17,683 nt of DNA, taken from contig JAIOTT010000143.1 in NCBI GenBank assembly GCA_021106655.1, positions 1 to 17,683 on the forward strand. The letters run 5' to 3'. Within the stretch, counting starts at the first letter, position 1; every line of letters begins with the position of its first letter. Origin of the DNA: Bacteroidales bacterium. GTDB taxonomy: Bacteria > Bacteroidota > Bacteroidia > Bacteroidales > SMBSF77. Position numbers and translations under genes: made by a program. Shown here in pieces: positions 15,222 through 17,683 of this stretch. A model generated the notes under the pieces. The model was not told the origin of the DNA. It did no database searches and saw only the letters and a list, made by a program, of their open reading frames with translations.

Positions 15222-16013
15222 CTAACAGATTTCTGCAAAGTATTTTATTTTCCTGAAGCATTCTTCTTTTGCCTCTAAAAATCCCATATGTCCAACATTA
15301 CCCAGCACCAATAATTCAGCATGTTTTGGTAATATTACCTGTTCCATCACCTTTTTCAATGGTATGCGGGTATCTTGCTTCCCGGCAATAAAAAGAACAG
15401 GAACATTAATCGCTGCTAAAACATCAAGTTTCGAGGTCCTGTCTCTCATCCCTGCCATAGCTGCAATAATAGCCTCTTTAGATATTTTCCCTGCTCTTTC
15501 TTTAAAAATATTTATTTCCGTACTTAATTTTCCAACATTCTCCGGGGCAAAAAGATCCTGAATAAACTCTCTGGCAAATCCAACATGGTTTTGTTTAATG
15601 GCAGCTATACCTCTATCCCTGTTCTTTTTCCCCACAGGATCATCTTCAGCAGCGTGTGAATGAAATATTCCCAAACCTTTAAGCATTTCCGGATACTTTT
15701 CAGAGAATACCAGGCTGATATATCCTCCCATTGAATGTCCGATGAGGATACATTCAGAAATACTTATTTGATCAAGAACAGCTTTTACACTATCTGCAAA
15801 AACTTCCATAGTATGGATTTCACCAAGCATTTCGCTCATGCCAAAGCCGGGGAGATCAATACAGACCACTCTGAAATCCTCTGCAAGCTTTTCGGCAAAT
15901 TCGTCCCACATCTCCAATGATTCAAGGAATCCGTGCAATAGCACAATAGCAGTACCTTTTCCGGTATCAGTATAATTAATTTTTGCGTTTTCGTATGATA
16001 TTGTTTTGGACAT
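15222..16013 (-). CDS. Alpha/beta-hydrolase
   Basis: A 263-residue cytoplasmic alpha/beta-hydrolase-fold enzyme. The oxyanion motif HGF is at 27-29. The nucleophile elbow GHSMGG (92-97) carries S94. D214 (GKQDTR) and H242 (GNVGHMG) complete the triad. A lid-like region of about 70 residues (120-195) separates the core halves. The sequence resembles small esterases and 2-succinyl-6-hydroxy-2,4-cyclohexadiene-1-carboxylate synthase-like (MenH) members, but nothing here fixes the substrate, and the neighbours are not menaquinone genes. The gene follows the aminopeptidase P gene on the same strand after 27 bases, which contain two heptamer repeat units, so co-transcription is probable. Confidence 0.92.
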   Translation of the reverse strand: MSKTISYENAKINYTDTGKGTAIVLLHGFLESLEMWDEFAEKLAEDFRVVCIDLPGFGMSEMLGEIHTMEVFADSVKAVLDQISISECILIGHSMGGYISLVFSEKYPEMLKGLGIFHSHAAEDDPVGKKNRDRGIAAIKQNHVGFAREFIQDLFAPENVGKLSTEINIFKERAGKISKEAIIAAMAGMRDRTSKLDVLAAINVPVLFIAGKQDTRIPLKKVMEQVILPKHAELLVLGNVGHMGFLEAKEECFRKIKYFAEIC

Positions 16014-16023
16014 AGTAAGACTG

Positions 16024-16037
16024 TTACGGGTTACGAG
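16024..16037. repeat. Degenerate heptamer pair (TTACGGG type), copy C
   Basis: TTACGGG and TTACGAG stand in perfect 7-base phase in the 27-base gap between the aminopeptidase P stop and the hydrolase start. The array lies three bases from the aminopeptidase stop codon, similar to copy A next to the S41 stop. Confidence 0.5.
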
Positions 16038-16040
16038 ATT

Positions 16041-17429
16041 TTATTTTCTCATTGTTTCTTCTATCTCTGCAATCGTCTTTGGTATAGGTTTACCAAGCAC
16101 TCTGTACGATGTGTCGGTAACCAGAATATCATCCTCTATCCTGATGCCACCAAAGTCCTTAAAGCTTTCAACTTTATCATAATTGATGAATTCTGTAAAT
16201 TTACCTTCTTTTCTCCATTGGTCGATCAATGCCGGGATAAAATATATTCCTGGTTCATCAGTAAGAACAAAACCGCTTTGTAGCTTCCTTCCCAGTCTGA
16301 GGAATGCAAGGCCAAACTGATCACTTCTTTTTATTTCTTCATCATAGCCGACATAATTTTCTCCAAGTCCTTCCATATCATGAACATCCATCCCCATCAT
16401 ATGCCCCAGGCCATGTGGGAAGAACATGGCATGAGCTCCCTGGCGGACTGCCTCATCAACATCGCCTTTCATTAATCCAATGTCCTTTAAGCCACTGGCA
16501 ATAATCCTTGCGGCCAGTAAGTGAACACTTCTGTATGTTATCCCTGGTTTTATAGCTTCTATCGATTTGACGTTAGCATCCAGAACGATCTGGTAAATAT
16601 CTTTTTGTCTTTGGTTAAATACTCCCCCAACAGGAACTGTCCGGGTGATATCACTTGAATAAAGTAATTCAGATTCAGCACCTGCATCAGCTACCATCAT
16701 TCTGCCTTCTTTCAGGATATTACCATGAAAATGATTATGAAGTGTTTGTCCGTTGATACTAAGTATTACAGGAAAAGAAACAGGGCCTCCTCCTGATAAA
16801 GATATTCCTTCCATAGTGCCTGCAATCTCTCTTTCTATAACACCAGGCATAGCCATTTTCATTGCAGTAGTATGCATTTTATATGCTACATCCACCATTT
16901 TTTCTATTTCGGCAATTTCATATTCATCCTTAATTGATCTTATGGCAACAATAGCCTTGATCAGCTCAACTGACACATAATTTTTTATCTGTTTATGGTG
17001 TATCCCGAGAAGCTCTTCCATTTGAATAAGGGATTCTCCTCTGTATGGAGGAAGAAAATGTATCTTCCTGCCGGAAGAGATAGCATTTTTCAGGAACTCC
17101 TCCAGCTTACTCATTGGATCAGTATTTTCAACACCAACAAGCAAAGCCTGGTCTTTTATGCTTTCCTGTGGACCCATCCATATGATATCATCAATGTCAA
17201 CATCATTTCCGAAGATGTAATCATTATTATTCTCAATATCTATTATACCTGCAAGGTTGGGATGATCCAAACCGAAAAAATAACTAAAAGAGCTATCCTG
17301 TCTGAAATGATAGATGTTAGCCGGATAATTAAAAGCTGCATCCTGATTTCCCAAAATCAATACAACTCCTGAGGAGATCCGCGATCTCAACTGTTTTCTT
17401 CTTTCTTCGTAAACTTTTTTATCAAACAT
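16041..17429 (-). CDS. pepP: Aminopeptidase P family protein (Xaa-Pro aminopeptidase, M24B)
   Basis: A 462-residue metallopeptidase that removes an N-terminal residue preceding proline, normally in the cytoplasm. The N-terminal aminopeptidase P domain spans about 1-145 (FRQDSSFSYFFGLDHP at 42-57). The pita-bread catalytic domain covers about 160-455. The dinuclear metal ligands are all visible: D248 in VADAG, D260 in SSDITRT, H343 in GLGHMMGMDVHD, E392 in LTDEPG and E432 in GGIRIE. The length is usual for the PepP subgroup. It lies upstream of the hydrolase gene. The remains of a second aminopeptidase P gene lie 135 bases upstream on the same strand, so this is a tandem pair. I see no clear promoter in that gap, which is filled by heptamer repeats. 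Confidence 0.95.
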   Translation of the reverse strand: MFDKKVYEERRKQLRSRISSGVVLILGNQDAAFNYPANIYHFRQDSSFSYFFGLDHPNLAGIIDIENNNDYIFGNDVDIDDIIWMGPQESIKDQALLVGVENTDPMSKLEEFLKNAISSGRKIHFLPPYRGESLIQMEELLGIHHKQIKNYVSVELIKAIVAIRSIKDEYEIAEIEKMVDVAYKMHTTAMKMAMPGVIEREIAGTMEGISLSGGGPVSFPVILSINGQTLHNHFHGNILKEGRMMVADAGAESELLYSSDITRTVPVGGVFNQRQKDIYQIVLDANVKSIEAIKPGITYRSVHLLAARIIASGLKDIGLMKGDVDEAVRQGAHAMFFPHGLGHMMGMDVHDMEGLGENYVGYDEEIKRSDQFGLAFLRLGRKLQSGFVLTDEPGIYFIPALIDQWRKEGKFTEFINYDKVESFKDFGGIRIEDDILVTDTSYRVLGKPIPKTIAEIEETMRK

Positions 17430-17478
17430 ATTTATCTGTTTTATTAATAATTAAAATTTATTTTGCACTTAAATATTG

Positions 17479-17540
17479 TTACGGGTTTCGGGTTGCGTGT
17501 ACTTTTAATAAAACTCGTAACCTGTAACTCGCAACACGCA
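17479..17540. repeat. Inverted heptamer arrays (ACCCGTA type), copy D
   Basis: The left arm is TTACGGG, TTTCGGG, TTGCGTG (17479-17499). The right arm is ACTCGTA, ACCTGTA, ACTCGCA, ACACGCA (17513-17540), in the opposite sense. All seven units are in exact 7-base phase within each arm, and 13 AT-rich bases separate the arms. The ends TTGCGTGT and ACACGCAA are complementary. This is the largest of the four arrays and fills the gap between the two aminopeptidase P genes. Confidence 0.7.
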
Positions 17541-17564
17541 ACTTTATATTCCTCGACATAAGCT

Positions 17565-17683
17565 TCAGTCTTGTGGTTTCATTATCTCTTCAATTTCTTC
17601 CACCTCCACCGGAATATCAGCCATAAGGTCTACCTGCCCATTCTCAGTGATCAAAATATCATTTTCTATTCTGATTCCCAAAT
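17565..17683 (-). CDS. Aminopeptidase P family protein, C-terminal fragment cut by the window edge
   Basis: Reading inward from the right edge, 38 codons and a TGA stop (17565-17567) encode LGIRIENDILITENGQ and on to EEIMKPQD. This matches the C-terminus of the complete aminopeptidase P at 16041 (GGIRIEDDILVT and EIEETMRK), including the last metal-ligand glutamate in GIRIE. It is thus a second M24B gene in tandem, on the same strand, truncated only by the window. The final acidic helix (PVEVEEIEEIM) follows the family pattern. Everything before these residues lies outside the window. Confidence 0.88.
   Translation of the reverse strand, partial: LGIRIENDILITENGQVDLMADIPVEVEEIEEIMKPQD

Noticed and set aside
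15066..15278. Open frame of 70 codons on the plus strand
   Set aside because: It spans the REP-like hairpins and the 3' end of the hydrolase gene; no recognisable protein.

Overview
The window looks like a chromosomal segment from an AT-rich member of the Bacteroidota. The evidence is promoter-like sequences of the Bacteroidota type (TTTG, about 17-20 bases, TAnnTTTG), starts without obvious Shine-Dalgarno sequences, and gene families typical of the phylum: DUF2723/GT117 membrane proteins, an Ig-like lipoprotein with a PPGGPKD motif after the lipobox, an S41 processing peptidase and a small NodB deacetylase. I see no phage, transposase, CRISPR or other defence genes.

Layout, left to right. 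A CLC anion channel/transporter with two CBS domains (+) converges on an S41 C-terminal processing peptidase (-). A single tRNA-Gln(UUG) (-) follows, with its own promoter and intrinsic terminator. Next is a 312-base intergenic stretch with AT-rich octamer repeats and an operator-like inverted repeat. A four-gene plus-strand series then runs from 4244 to 12894: two tandem paralogous DUF2723/GT117 membrane proteins 12 bases apart, a NodB-type polysaccharide deacetylase, and a lipoprotein with an Ig-like domain. It ends base-to-base against a convergent ArsR-family regulator, whose promoter overlaps candidate operators. The rest lies on the minus strand: a TMTC-like membrane protein with C-terminal TPRs, an alpha/beta hydrolase, a complete aminopeptidase P and, at the right edge, the last 38 codons of a second aminopeptidase P.

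The most interesting biology is the clustering, within about 11 kb, of two TMEM260-like (DUF2723/GT117) proteins and one TMTC-like (GT105-type) protein. The eukaryotic homologues of both families are protein O-mannosyltransferases. With the adjacent deacetylase and lipoprotein this suggests an envelope or surface glycosylation neighbourhood, which is an inference.

The second theme is non-coding. Many intergenic gaps carry short-period degenerate repeats: heptamers of ACCCGTA type in four gaps and both orientations, a heptamer array of AACAATC type, an octamer array of AACYANTT type, and a REP-like pair of perfect hairpins at 15088-15143.
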